DNA of 64,000 nt from NCBI RefSeq assembly GCF_001423405.1, contig NZ_LMNS01000012.1, forward strand, positions 63,203 through 127,202, read 5' to 3'. Positions 1 through 8,803 of the stretch are shown in pieces; the stretch's first letter is position 1, and every line of letters starts with the position of its first letter. Origin of the DNA: Methylobacterium sp. Leaf123. GTDB taxonomy: Bacteria > Pseudomonadota > Alphaproteobacteria > Rhizobiales > Beijerinckiaceae. Position numbers and translations under genes: made by a program. The notes beneath the pieces are model-generated. The model saw only the letters and a program-made list of their open reading frames with translations, did no database searches and was not told the DNA's origin.

Positions 1-28
1 GCGCCATCAACGCGTCGGAGGATTCCAT
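1..28 (-). CDS. folC: Possible start of folC (5' fragment only)
   Basis: An ATG at position 28 on the minus strand opens a frame reading M-E-S-S-D-A-L-M-A that runs off the window edge. The assignment rests on context: in many alphaproteobacteria accD is followed directly by folC (folylpolyglutamate/dihydrofolate synthase) on the same strand, and FolC proteins begin with a short helix of this kind. Only nine codons are visible, so the product is an inference. The 136-bp gap to accD is filled by a structured repeat. Confidence 0.35.
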
Positions 29-65
29 CTCGCGCGGAGACCTTCTGTCGCGGATTGAGTTCTTA

Positions 66-168
66 CCAAATCCGATTGATCCCTTCGGGGAGGCGGATTT
101 GGGTTTCGCTCAAGCGCCGCGCGGGCTGTGATACGGTGTCCGCTTGAAGCAAGCGGACACCGTATCAC
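66..168. repeat. Dispersed two-hairpin repeat, family A, copy 1
   Basis: Hairpin 1 has arms CCAAATCCG (66-74) and CGGATTTGG (94-102). A conserved spacer CAAGCGCCGCGCGGGCTG (110-127) follows. Hairpin 2 is a perfect 18-bp stem (128-145 paired with 151-168) with a 5-nt loop. The right arm of hairpin 2 contains the accD stop codon. A second copy with the same layout lies at 24397-24535. There is no T tract, so a simple intrinsic terminator is not supported. Confidence 0.75.
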
Positions 169-1088
169 GCCGCGTTCGGCAGGGGTTCGGGGGTGGTCGG
201 TTCGGGGGCGGTGCCGGGCTCGGGCGTCCGGCGCACATCCATCAGCAAGCCGCTGAGCCGGCTGATCGTTTCCTTGAGCTGATGCCGGTGGACGACCTGA
301 TCGACCATGCCGTGCTCGCGCAGATACTCCGCCCGCTGGAAACCGTCGGGCAGCTTCTCGCGAATCGTCTGCTCAATGACGCGGGGGCCGGCAAAGCAGA
401 TCAGCGCGCCGGGCTCGGCCAGATGCACGTCGCCGAGCATGGCGTAGGAGGCGGTGACGCCGCCGGTGGTCGGGTTCGTCAGCACCACGATGTAGGGGAG
501 CCGCGCAGCGCGGAGCCGGCGCACGGCGACGGTGGTGCGGGGCATCTGCATCAGGGAGAGGATGCCCTCTTGCATCCGCGCGCCGCCGGAGGCCGCGAAC
601 AGCACGTAGGGGGTGCGCTTCTCAAGCGCCGTCTCGGCGCCGCGGACGAAGGCCTCGCCGCCGGCCATGCCGAGGGAGCCGGCCATGAAGCCGAATTCCT
701 GGGCCGCGATCGTCATCGGCAGGCTGCCGACCCGGCCGAAGCCGATCTTGAACGCGTCGGGCATTCCGGTCTTGGCCCGCGCCTCCTTGAGACGGTCGAC
801 GTAGCGCTTCTCGTCGCGGAACTTGAGCGGGTCGGCGGGCACCTCGGGCAGCGGCACGTCGATCCACGTGCCCTCGTCGAACATCATCTTGAGACGCGCC
901 GTGGCCGACATCTTGAGATGGTGTTCGGAGCCGGGAATGACCCAGTGGTTCTGCTCGACTTCCTTATGGAAGACCATCTGGCCCGTGTCGGGGCATTTGA
1001 CCCAGAGGTTCTCCGGCGTCTCGCGCTTGAACAGCGTCTTGATCCGCGGCCGTACGACCTCGGAGATCCAGTTCATCGGCTCGACCAT
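165..1088 (-). CDS. accD: Acetyl-CoA carboxylase carboxyltransferase subunit beta
   Basis: Transfers the carboxyl group from biotin-BCCP to acetyl-CoA, giving malonyl-CoA, the first step of fatty-acid synthesis; works with AccA in the cytoplasm. The 307-residue protein has the crotonase-like carboxyltransferase core with the family stretches SGGARMQEG and [16 protein letters not shown]. The N-terminal zinc ribbon that in E. coli uses four cysteines is degenerate: only C32 (in WVKCPDTG) remains, and the later pair reads VIPGSEHH. An alternative start is the ATG four codons in (1076). It follows trpA on the same strand after 144 bp, a gap that holds alternative hairpins. Confidence 0.96.
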   Translation of the reverse strand: MVEPMNWISEVVRPRIKTLFKRETPENLWVKCPDTGQMVFHKEVEQNHWVIPGSEHHLKMSATARLKMMFDEGTWIDVPLPEVPADPLKFRDEKRYVDRLKEARAKTGMPDAFKIGFGRVGSLPMTIAAQEFGFMAGSLGMAGGEAFVRGAETALEKRTPYVLFAASGGARMQEGILSLMQMPRTTVAVRRLRAARLPYIVVLTNPTTGGVTASYAMLGDVHLAEPGALICFAGPRVIEQTIREKLPDGFQRAEYLREHGMVDQVVHRHQLKETISRLSGLLMDVRRTPEPGTAPEPTTPEPLPNAA

Positions 1089-1162
1089 GGCGTCAGACTC
1101 CCTGTCCTACCGCGTTCTCTTGCCGCGTCATCTTGCTACGCCGATATCGGATCGCCGCCGCT

Positions 1163-1210
1163 GCGATCCCAGGGGGATCGCCCACTTGGGCGGCCCCGGC
1201 AGGATCCCCC
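1163..1210. other. Mutually exclusive hairpins between trpA and accD
   Basis: GCGATCCC (1163-1170) can pair with GGGATCGC (1174-1181), or GGGGGATC (1172-1179) can pair with GATCCCCC (1203-1210). The two stems share bases, so only one can form in the trpA-accD transcript. There is no obvious T tract. A regulatory role is unproven. Confidence 0.3.
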
Positions 1211-1232
1211 CACGCGGCGGCTGTGGCGGGGT

Positions 1233-2075
1233 TCAGGCTCCGGTCGGCACTTTGGTGGTGCTGCGGACACCCTGCGCCAGCTCGCGCACCAGGGCGGCGA
1301 CCGCCTCCACCGTGCCGCTCCCGGCCCGGTCGCCGGGTTCGAGGCTGCGGGCCAGCGCATCGACAAGAGCCGAGCCCACCACCACGCCGTCGGCACCGCG
1401 GGCGATCTCGGCGGCGTGCGCGCCGGTCTTCACGCCGAAGCCGACGACGACGGGCAGGTCCGTATGCGCCGTGATCCGGCTGACCGCCTGCGACACCCGG
1501 CCGAAATCGGGGGTCGCCGTGCCGGTCACGCCGGTGATCGACACATAATAGACGAAGCCTGCGGTGTTCGCGAGAACCGCGGGCAGGCGGGCCTCGTCCG
1601 TGGTCGGGGTCGCGAGACGGATGAAGGCGATCCCCTTCTCGAGAGCCGGCAGGCAGAGCTCCTCGTCCTCCTCCGGCGGCAGATCGACGACGATCAAACC
1701 GTCGATGCCCGCCGCCTTCGCATCCTCCAGGAAGCGGGGCACGCCGTAGCTGTGGATCGGATTGTAGTAGCCCATCAGCACCACGGGCGTCCGGTCGTCG
1801 CCCTCGCGGAAGCGGCGGACGAGCGCGAGGGTGCCGCGCAGATCCTGGCCGACTTTCAGCGCCCGCAGGCCCGCTGCCTGGATCGCCGGCCCGTCGGCCA
1901 TGGGATCGGTGAAGGGCAGGCCGAACTCGACGATGTCGGCCCCCGCCTTCGGCAGGGCTTCGAGCACCTTGAGCGAGGTCTCCGGATCGGGGTCGCCCGC
2001 CATCACGTAGGTGACGAGGGCGGCACGTCCTTCCGCGCGGCAGCGGGCGAAGGCGGCATCGATGCGGGCGGTCAT
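1233..2075 (-). CDS. trpA: Tryptophan synthase alpha chain
   Basis: Cleaves indole-3-glycerol phosphate to indole and glyceraldehyde-3-phosphate, and channels indole to TrpB. The stretch [15 protein letters not shown] carries the catalytic Glu and Asp, and [13 protein letters not shown] and GVVVGSALV form the phosphate-binding end of the TIM barrel. I chose the ATG at 2075 (280 residues, normal length), preceded by GGGAG; the frame is open 15 codons further upstream without a better site. trpB is not upstream in the window, where nudC ends instead, so trpA and accD are transcribed apart from any trpB seen here. Confidence 0.96.
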   Translation of the reverse strand: MTARIDAAFARCRAEGRAALVTYVMAGDPDPETSLKVLEALPKAGADIVEFGLPFTDPMADGPAIQAAGLRALKVGQDLRGTLALVRRFREGDDRTPVVLMGYYNPIHSYGVPRFLEDAKAAGIDGLIVVDLPPEEDEELCLPALEKGIAFIRLATPTTDEARLPAVLANTAGFVYYVSITGVTGTATPDFGRVSQAVSRITAHTDLPVVVGFGVKTGAHAAEIARGADGVVVGSALVDALARSLEPGDRAGSGTVEAVAALVRELAQGVRSTTKVPTGA

Positions 2076-2247
2076 GGTTCTCGCTCCCGGCGGTACGTCC
2101 GGCCTTGAGGCCCGGGGCACGGTTCCCCCGGAACCGGGCCGCCGCGCAGGGCCCGATTTCCCCGGCCAATTCTTCGGCCCGTTTCCCGGCCAAGTCGGGG
2201 CGCCTACACTATCCGCTCGCCTCCGTGAAGCGCATTGGGCGCCGGGC

Positions 2248-3207
2248 TCACACCCCTGGGGCCGGCGCAGCTCCGATGACGCCGTCGACCCAGTCGCGCA
2301 TCAGCAGGTGGGCGATGGCGGTCGGCGGCGGCACGGTCAGGCCTTCGGGGTGGGTGCCCGCGATCATCTGCGCCACCTCGGCGCGGGTGAGCCAGCGCGC
2401 ATCATCCAGCTCGTCGGGATCGGTGCGGATGGCCTCCGACAGCCCCTCGGCGACGCAGCCGATCATCAGCGAGGCCGGAAACGGCCAGGGCTGCGAGGCG
2501 TGATAGGCGACGGCGCCGACCGCGATGCCGGTCTCCTCCCGCGTCTCGCGGCGCACGGCATCCTCGACCGTCTCGCCGGGCTCGATGAAGCCGGCGAGGC
2601 AGGAATACATCCCCGGCTTGAAATGCCGGCTGCGCCCGAGCAAGCAGCTCTCGCCCCGCCGCACGAGCATGATTGCCACGGGATCGGTGCGCGGGAAGTG
2701 ATGCAGCCCGCAACTCCCGCATTCCCGGCGGAAGCCGCTGGCGGCGATGGTGGTCGGGCTGCCGCAATTGGCGCAGAAACGGTGCCGCGCGTGCCAAGCC
2801 AGCACCGACTTGGCGGTGGCGATCAGCCCCTGCTCCTCGCGGACGACGGCGCCCTCGGCGGCGAGCGCCCGCAGATCGAGGGCACGATAGCCGGGCGCGG
2901 GGAAAAGCAGGGCCGCCTCCCCCGGAACGGCGCCGGCGAAAACCGGCCGGCCCTCGACCCGTCCGAGGTAGATTTCGACGGCGCGTTCGCCCGCCCGGCC
3001 GGCCTCGTCCGGCGTGAGCAGGGCCGTTCCGGTCTCCGCCGGGTCGGCGCGCAGGATCACCGTGTCGCCCGCCATCAGCACGAGGCGGGCGTCCGGCCCG
3101 CCCTCTGCCAGGGCGGGGGCCGAGCCGAATTCGGCGGAGTTCCGCACGAGGCGGCTCGCGGCATAGGCGAGCGCATCCCGGCTGGGCGTGTGGGGCGAGC
3201 CTGTCAT
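2248..3207 (-). CDS. nudC: NADH pyrophosphatase / NAD-cap decapping Nudix hydrolase
   Basis: Hydrolyses NAD(H) to NMN(H) and AMP; NudC homologues also remove NAD caps from RNA. The 319-residue protein has a four-cysteine zinc ribbon (C145, C148, C163, C166), a complete Nudix box (G206 through I228, with REtrEETG) and the NudC-specific element SQPWPFPAS downstream. The start at 3207 has a GAGGGGA ribosome site. It lies 10 bp after the HIT-family gene and is probably cotranscribed with it, pairing two nucleotide-phosphate hydrolases. Confidence 0.93.
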   Translation of the reverse strand: MTGSPHTPSRDALAYAASRLVRNSAEFGSAPALAEGGPDARLVLMAGDTVILRADPAETGTALLTPDEAGRAGERAVEIYLGRVEGRPVFAGAVPGEAALLFPAPGYRALDLRALAAEGAVVREEQGLIATAKSVLAWHARHRFCANCGSPTTIAASGFRRECGSCGLHHFPRTDPVAIMLVRRGESCLLGRSRHFKPGMYSCLAGFIEPGETVEDAVRRETREETGIAVGAVAYHASQPWPFPASLMIGCVAEGLSEAIRTDPDELDDARWLTRAEVAQMIAGTHPEGLTVPPPTAIAHLLMRDWVDGVIGAAPAPGV

Positions 3208-3217
3208 GCGGGTCCCC

Positions 3218-3634
3218 TCACGCGGCCATGAACAGGCCGGCTGCCCGTTCGAGCAGGGCGGCGCGGGCATGCGGCGGATAGGGCTTGCGCTCGCCGACGC
3301 CCCAGACCGGCCCCGGCCAGGCCGGATCCGAGTGGAACCGGGCCACGACGTGGATGTGAAACTGGGCCACCACGTTGCCGAGGCTTGCGACGTTCACCTT
3401 ATCCGGCTGAGCGAGCGCCTGCATGACCCTGACCGCGATCCGCGTTTCCTCGAAGGCGAGGCTCGCATCTTCGGGTGTGAGGTCGGTGAGTTCGCTCAGG
3501 CCCGGCCGCCGCGGCACCAGGATCAGCCACGGGAAGCGGGCATCGTCCATCAACAGGACGGAGCAGAGGGCGAGATCGCCCACGGGGTGGGTGTCGGCGG
3601 CGAGCCGCGGATCGAGGGGGAAGGCGTCGGTCAT
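3218..3634 (-). CDS. HIT-family (diadenosine polyphosphate hydrolase-like) protein
   Basis: A 138-residue single-domain HIT protein. The signature reads Q91-F-H-I-H-V-V, so the first histidine of the classic H-x-H-x-H triad is glutamine while the two catalytic-site histidines (H93, H95) remain. HIT hydrolases split nucleoside phosphoramidates or Ap4A-type dinucleotides; the actual substrate is unknown. First gene of a probable two-gene operon with nudC. Confidence 0.85.
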   Translation of the reverse strand: MTDAFPLDPRLAADTHPVGDLALCSVLLMDDARFPWLILVPRRPGLSELTDLTPEDASLAFEETRIAVRVMQALAQPDKVNVASLGNVVAQFHIHVVARFHSDPAWPGPVWGVGERKPYPPHARAALLERAAGLFMAA

Positions 3635-3770
3635 GCCGGGAATCTAGCGCGCCGGCTCGAAAAGTGGGGAACCGTTTTTCGGGGCGATCCGCGTCGCCCC
3701 AAAAGCGGCGGCCGGTTTTCGCAGCGGGCTCGCCGCGCAAAAAATCGGTCACGCCGTCCCCAATCTGGGG

Positions 3771-3853
3771 GTGTGTTCCTGACAAAACGCCCGCCGTGCC
3801 ACCCTGCCCGGAGGGGCGACGAGCCGTGGCCGGGAATCTTGTGAGACACTTTT
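3771..3853 (+). repeat. Dispersed palindromic repeat, family B, copy 1
   Basis: The left arm CTGACAAAACGCCCG (3779-3793) and right arm CGGGAATCTTGTGAG (3831-3845) form an imperfect inverted repeat around a conserved centre containing TGCCCGGAGGGGCGACGAG. The reverse complement of 42412-42492 aligns along its whole length, including the centre and the flanking GACACT. It sits between the HIT gene and the HD-GYP gene. Confidence 0.65.
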
Positions 3854-3922
3854 AACCATATTCTGGCACGCAGGGGGGCAGCGATCCGGATTCGGCGGGC
3901 GGCGGGCCGTGCCGGGATCGCC

Positions 3923-4999
3923 GTGGATCACGCGATGGCGGGCGGCGCGCAAGCAAGCGGGGAGCGAAGCCGGGACCCGGTGGTCGCCATCGTGGCGGCG
4001 CGGACCCCGGCTCCCCTCGTCCTGGCCCTGCGCGGGCAGCCTTGCAGCGCCAGCATCGTCGCGGTCTCGGGCCATGTGATCGACGATCTCATCGCCGAAG
4101 CCCCCGAGGTGATCGTGCTGGAGGCTGAGCCCGAGCGCTTCGACGCGCCGGCCCTGATCCGCGCCCTGCGGCAGGAAGACAGCCTCGCCCGCACGCCGGT
4201 CCTGCTCGTGGCCGGCGGCGACGCCCGGACCCTGCGCCGGATCGGCCGCGAGGCCGGCGCCACCGACATGCTGTCCAAGCCCTTCGACGCCCTGGAATTT
4301 CAGGACCGGGTCGGCGTTCTGATCGAACTCGCCCTGGCGCGCCGGGAAAGCGACGATCGGGCGCGCGCCATGCGACGCGACGCGGCGCGGGCGGTGGCCG
4401 ACGCTTCGGCGCGCGAGCGCGAACTGATCCGACGCCTGATGCTGGCCGCCGAGTTCCGCGACGACCGGGCCGGCGACCATCTCACCCGCGTGGCCGGCTG
4501 CGTGATCGCGGTGGCCGAAGGGCTCGGCCTGTCATCGGCGGAGGCCGACGACGTGGCGTTAGCCTCGACCATGCACGACATCGGCAAGATCGCGGTCCCC
4601 GACCACATCCTGATGAAGGCCGGCCCCCTTACCCCCGACGAGTGGGAGGAGATGCGCCAGCACGCGCTGCGCGGCTACCACATGCTGCACGACAGCCCCT
4701 CGCGCCTGCTCCAGATCGCCGCCGAGATCGCGCTGACGCACCATGAGCGCTGGGACGGCACCGGCTATCCCCGCGGCCTCACAGGCGAGGAGATTCCCCT
4801 CTCCGGCCGGATCGTCGCGGTGGCCGACGTGTTTGATGCGCTGATCTCGGCGCGCAGCTACAAGCCCGCCTGGTCCCTGGAGCGGGCGCGCGCGCATGTC
4901 GAGGCGGAAGCGGGCCGGCATTTCGACCCGGCCTGCGTCGCCGCCTTCCTCTCACGCTGGGACGACATCGTCGCTCTGGTGGAGGAGCGGGCGGCGTAG
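3923..4999 (+). CDS. HD-GYP phosphodiesterase with degenerate receiver domain
   Basis: Probable cyclic-di-GMP phosphodiesterase. Residues 18-135 fold as a response-regulator receiver, but the N-terminal acidic pair is missing and the phospho-acceptor position reads Glu (E67 in VLEAE); the conserved Lys (K119 in SKPFD) is kept. A coiled linker (138-170) leads to the HD-GYP domain with MHDIGK (H218/D219) and HHERWDGTGYP (273-283), so the catalytic part looks intact. The start is GTG at 3923; an ATG at 3935 is equally possible. The Glu may mimic a permanently phosphorylated receiver (inference). It is a single gene, convergent with the sulfotransferase. Confidence 0.9.
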   Translation: MDHAMAGGAQASGERSRDPVVAIVAARTPAPLVLALRGQPCSASIVAVSGHVIDDLIAEAPEVIVLEAEPERFDAPALIRALRQEDSLARTPVLLVAGGDARTLRRIGREAGATDMLSKPFDALEFQDRVGVLIELALARRESDDRARAMRRDAARAVADASARERELIRRLMLAAEFRDDRAGDHLTRVAGCVIAVAEGLGLSSAEADDVALASTMHDIGKIAVPDHILMKAGPLTPDEWEEMRQHALRGYHMLHDSPSRLLQIAAEIALTHHERWDGTGYPRGLTGEEIPLSGRIVAVADVFDALISARSYKPAWSLERARAHVEAEAGRHFDPACVAAFLSRWDDIVALVEERAA

Positions 5000-5040
5000 G
5001 GACGCCCGTTCGACGGAGCGATGCCAAGCCCGGACTGCTC

Positions 5041-5865
5041 TCAGCTCCGAACGGCGCGCCATGTCCGCCACGTGGAGAGATCCAGCCCCGACATCTCTTG
5101 GAACGCCACGAGATCGTCCCTGAAGAGCTTGGACAGATACCGGACGTCGTCCTCATCCGGCCCCTTGTCCTCACGATCACCGCCGAGGTTTTCGATGAGC
5201 CGCTCCGTCGTGAAACCGTTCGGATCGATGTCGAGGAACTCGGCGACACGTGCCAACAGGGCACCGGGATTGTTGTGGATATCGTCGAAGTTCAGAATTA
5301 GGAACTGTTCCGCTGGGAAGTAGCGCTGGAAATGGCGCACCTGCTCGGCGTAGAGGCCGCGCTCCACATAGGCCCACCACCGGTTGAGGCCGGGAACCTC
5401 GACATGCTCGGCCATTCGGCGTCGGCCGTCGCGTATGGCCTCTCCGAACGGCAGCGTCTCCACGGCCTGCCCGCCCACCGTGACGCCCGCTTCCGAGAAG
5501 CGCCGGACCATGCGCCAGTTGGAATAGGCGCGATCGATCGGATCCCGAAACAGCAGGATGATCTTGAGACGGGGATTGTAGGCGCGAAGCCTCGCATGCG
5601 CCGGCAGCCAGTAAAGCGTCACCGGCGTGGCTTCTCCCGAGATTGCTCCACCGGGTGGAACGAGGGCGTGGAGGCGCGCATAGTCGGGCCGCGACCAATC
5701 GGCGGTTTCCGTATCGAAAAAGTGCGTTTCCTTCGGATTCGCCATGCTGACGCTGGGATGCCCGTCGAGATAGGCATACAGCGTCGTCGTCCCGCATTTC
5801 TGCGCACCCGCAACGACGAAATCGAGTAAGCCGCTCTCGGTCGGGTGAACCGTCGCTGTCGTCAT
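5041..5865 (-). CDS. PAPS-dependent sulfotransferase
   Basis: Transfers a sulfuryl group from PAPS to an unknown acceptor. The 274-residue protein shows the 5'-phosphosulfate loop GAQKCGTTTLYAYL near the N terminus and the 3'-phosphate motif LLFRDPIDRAYSNW, both typical of the NDST/heparan-type Sulfotransfer_1 family. The ATG at 5865 has a GGAG site; the frame extends 38 codons upstream without support. The catalytic base is not assigned with certainty. A second, unrelated-looking sulfotransferase is divergently transcribed 238 bp away, which suggests a shared modification task such as a surface glycan (inference). Confidence 0.88.
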   Translation of the reverse strand: MTTATVHPTESGLLDFVVAGAQKCGTTTLYAYLDGHPSVSMANPKETHFFDTETADWSRPDYARLHALVPPGGAISGEATPVTLYWLPAHARLRAYNPRLKIILLFRDPIDRAYSNWRMVRRFSEAGVTVGGQAVETLPFGEAIRDGRRRMAEHVEVPGLNRWWAYVERGLYAEQVRHFQRYFPAEQFLILNFDDIHNNPGALLARVAEFLDIDPNGFTTERLIENLGGDREDKGPDEDDVRYLSKLFRDDLVAFQEMSGLDLSTWRTWRAVRS

Positions 5866-6103
5866 CCTCGGTCTCCGTTCGGCCCCGCGTTGGCGTGATA
5901 TCGATTTTGCTGTTCTTCCCGGCGCATCCGGCGGGTGGCGCAGGGACCGAGATTGCAGCCGACGCAACGTTCGATACAATCCTGTCGTCCAAAGGGTACC
6001 GTCCTCCCCTCAGCGGGCCGGCTATGCAACCGGTGGCGACACGGTTAAGTAACACGCAGCCTAGATATGTGCAGGGGCAAGCGAGAGGATTTCGGTCTCC
6101 CGG

Positions 6104-6835
6104 ATGATATTGTTCAATCGCGAACTGCTCTTCGTTCACAATCCGAAGACAGCTGGAACCTCGATCCTCCGTTACCTAAAGTCGGTGTTGCCTGAGGTCC
6201 AAACCGCCGACGTGTCGATATTGGACAGTAATCACCCCTCCCTGTCCGTTTCCCTCGGCTATGCCTGCGGCGTCCTTGCGCAGTCGCCCTCCGTGTTCAA
6301 GCGCGTGCTGGTCATGACGCGCAATCCGTTCGACCGGGAGGTCTCCGTCTACGAGCATTACCGGCAAAATCTCCAATACGACGCGGTCGGACAGGATCTG
6401 AACAGTCCGGCGCTTCTCGAAGCTGTTCACCAAGCCGCTATGATGCCTTTCGATGCCTATTTGCATTGGGTCTGGGAGAAGTACGGTACCTGCGATCTGT
6501 GGAACACCGAGAGTTATCACCGGATCGAGGAGACGTTCACTCTGCCGCAGCTGGCTATCGTCAAAGTTGAGGAAATCGATACCGAGTTGGCTGCCGCCCT
6601 GCAGGGCGTGACCTTGCAGGACGCGGAGGCGCTGCCACACGTCAACACTACGACACGTCGCGCTGCCGCTGACTACTACGACGAGGCGACCCTCGACATC
6701 GTGCGCAAATCCTATGCCTGGATGTTCCGTAGGGGGCTCTACGATGCAGATGACGTGCCTGCCGTCCAACTGGCCGCACCCTCCTCGCCACCAGACGATG
6801 GAGAGCTCGGGGAGCCGCCGCCGCATAGCCCGTAA
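6104..6835 (+). CDS. Sulfotransferase family 2-like protein
   Basis: 243 residues. HNPKTAGTS (residues 12-20) resembles the PAPS 5'-phosphosulfate loop of family-2 sulfotransferases (HxPKTAGT), and VMTRNPFDREVSVYEHY matches the 3'-phosphate-binding helix (R-x-P-x-R-x-x-S). Codon use is less GC-biased than in neighbouring genes, with many AT-ending codons and an AT-richer upstream region, which suggests a more recent arrival. The C-terminal tail (SSPPDDGELGEPPPHSP) is likely disordered. The acceptor is unknown. Confidence 0.82.
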   Translation: MILFNRELLFVHNPKTAGTSILRYLKSVLPEVQTADVSILDSNHPSLSVSLGYACGVLAQSPSVFKRVLVMTRNPFDREVSVYEHYRQNLQYDAVGQDLNSPALLEAVHQAAMMPFDAYLHWVWEKYGTCDLWNTESYHRIEETFTLPQLAIVKVEEIDTELAAALQGVTLQDAEALPHVNTTTRRAAADYYDEATLDIVRKSYAWMFRRGLYDADDVPAVQLAAPSSPPDDGELGEPPPHSP

Positions 6836-6984
6836 GGGGGGAGCCCTGCGCAACACCCCCACGCGGCCGACGTAGTGGTCGAGGCGCCTGAAAAGGGTTA
6901 GAAACGGCATCCGAATTCCGAGCCGGCCGTCTGCCGGTTCGCGTGTACCGGTGCGAATGCGCCGGTTCTTAAGGCGCATCTCCC

Positions 6985-8691
6985 TTGCCATTTCCGTCTC
7001 TGCCCTCCCCCCTGGCGCGGGCGCTCACCGAGCGCAACTATGCCGAGCCGACACCCGTCCAGCAGGCGGTGCTCGATGCCGTCCCCGAGCGCGACCTGCT
7101 CGTTTCGGCTCAGACCGGATCGGGCAAGACCGTCGCCTTCGGCCTCGCCATTGCCGGTACGTTGCTCGACGCGGACGAGGCGCTGCCGCCGCCCGGCGCG
7201 CCGCTGGCTCTCGTCATCGCCCCGACCCGTGAGCTGGCGCTCCAGGTGCAGCGGGAGCTGACCTGGCTCTATGCGCAGACCGGGGCCCGCATCGTGCCCT
7301 GCGTCGGCGGCATGGATCCGCGCCGCGAGTCCCGCGCGCTGGAGGCGGGCGTCCATATCGTCGTCGGCACGCCGGGGCGCCTGCGCGACCACATGGAGCG
7401 CGGCCGGCTCGTCACCGAGGGGCTTCGCGCCGTCATCCTCGACGAGGCCGACGAGATGCTCGACATGGGCTTTCGCGAGGATCTCGAATTCATCCTGGCG
7501 TCGACCCCGAAGGACCGGCGCACCCTGCTATTTTCGGCGACCCTGCCGAAGGCCATCGTCGCCCTCGCCGAAAGCTACCAGCGCGACGCCCTGCGCCTCG
7601 CCGTCGCCGGCGAGACCCGCGGCCATGCCGACATCGTCTACCGCGCGGTGCGGGTGATGCCGCGAGAGGTCGAGCACGCCGTCGTGAACATTCTGCGCTA
7701 CGTCGATGCGCCGGTCGCGATCGTGTTCTGCAACACCCGCGACGGCGTGCGCCATCTCCAGGCCTCGCTGACCGAGCGCGGCTTCTCGGCCGTGGCGCTC
7801 TCGGGCGAACTCGGCCAGGGCGAGCGCAACGCCGCGCTCCAGGCTCTGCGCGACGGACGAGCCCGCGTCTGCGTCGCCACCGACGTCGCCGCCCGCGGCA
7901 TCGACCTGCCGGGTCTCGATCTCGTCATCCATGCCGACCTGCCGCATGATGCCGAGGTGATGCAGCACCGCTCCGGCCGCACCGGCCGCGCCGGCCGCAA
8001 AGGCACCAGCGTCGTGCTGGTGCCGCCGGCCCGGCGGCGGCGGGCCGAGCAGATGTTCGCCATCGCCAAGGTGAGCCCCGATTGGAGCGGTCCGCCGAAC
8101 GCGGACGAGATCCGCGTCCTCGACCGCGAGCGGATGATGTCTGATCCGCTGCTCGCCGAGCCCGAGACCGAGGAGGACCGCGAGTGGGAGCGGGAATGGG
8201 CCGAGGCGCTGATGGAGCGCTGCCCGCCCGAGCGTCTCGCTGCGGCCTTCGCCCGGCTCTACCGCTCGCGCATCCCCGTGCCGGAGGAAGTCAGCGATCC
8301 GGCCTACGAGACCAGCCGGCGTCCGGAGCCCCGCAGTGGTGTGCCGGTCGGCGCGTCGCGGGTCGGTGAGGACGAGCCGGCAGCCTGGTTCCGGCTCAAT
8401 CTCGGTCGCCGCGACCGGGCCGAGCCGCGCCGCCTTCTGCCGATGCTAACCCGCCGCGGGCAGATCGGTCGCGGCGATATCGGCTCCATCCGGATCTTCG
8501 ACAACGAGACCACCTTCGAGGTCCGCGCCAGCGCTGCGGACGATTTCGCCGCGTCCTTCGCCCGGCGTGGGCCCGCCGATGTCCGCGTCGAGCGGATGCA
8601 GGGGGATGGGGCGGCCACTGCCAAGGCGCCGAAGAGCCCCCGCGCCCAGCGCCATCGCCGCGAGGCGACCAAATCCGGCCGCGGCGGCTAA
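6985..8691 (+). CDS. DEAD-box RNA helicase, DbpA type
   Basis: ATP-dependent RNA helicase, probably acting in ribosome assembly or RNA turnover. Motifs in order: TPVQ (Q motif), AQTGSGKT (Walker A), PTRELALQ, GTPGRL, DEADEMLDMGF, SATLP, then in domain 2 FCNTRDG, ATDVAARGID and HRSGRTGRAG. The C terminus (about 460-540) has the small RNA-binding fold of DbpA/DeaD proteins, which in DbpA recognises 23S rRNA, followed by a basic tail. The best start is TTG at 6985, just ahead of the Q motif, with AAGG upstream. 568 residues is normal for the family. Confidence 0.92.
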   Translation: MPFPSLPSPLARALTERNYAEPTPVQQAVLDAVPERDLLVSAQTGSGKTVAFGLAIAGTLLDADEALPPPGAPLALVIAPTRELALQVQRELTWLYAQTGARIVPCVGGMDPRRESRALEAGVHIVVGTPGRLRDHMERGRLVTEGLRAVILDEADEMLDMGFREDLEFILASTPKDRRTLLFSATLPKAIVALAESYQRDALRLAVAGETRGHADIVYRAVRVMPREVEHAVVNILRYVDAPVAIVFCNTRDGVRHLQASLTERGFSAVALSGELGQGERNAALQALRDGRARVCVATDVAARGIDLPGLDLVIHADLPHDAEVMQHRSGRTGRAGRKGTSVVLVPPARRRRAEQMFAIAKVSPDWSGPPNADEIRVLDRERMMSDPLLAEPETEEDREWEREWAEALMERCPPERLAAAFARLYRSRIPVPEEVSDPAYETSRRPEPRSGVPVGASRVGEDEPAAWFRLNLGRRDRAEPRRLLPMLTRRGQIGRGDIGSIRIFDNETTFEVRASAADDFAASFARRGPADVRVERMQGDGAATAKAPKSPRAQRHRREATKSGRGG

Positions 8692-8803
8692 GCCGCCACA
8701 CGACGGCGCCGGGGCACGAAAGCCGGCCCGGCGAAGGTTTCGGGTGTGCACAGGTCGAAGGCTGCGTTCGGCTCGTTCGAGCCGGGCGGTTTCGCCGACG
8801 GGC

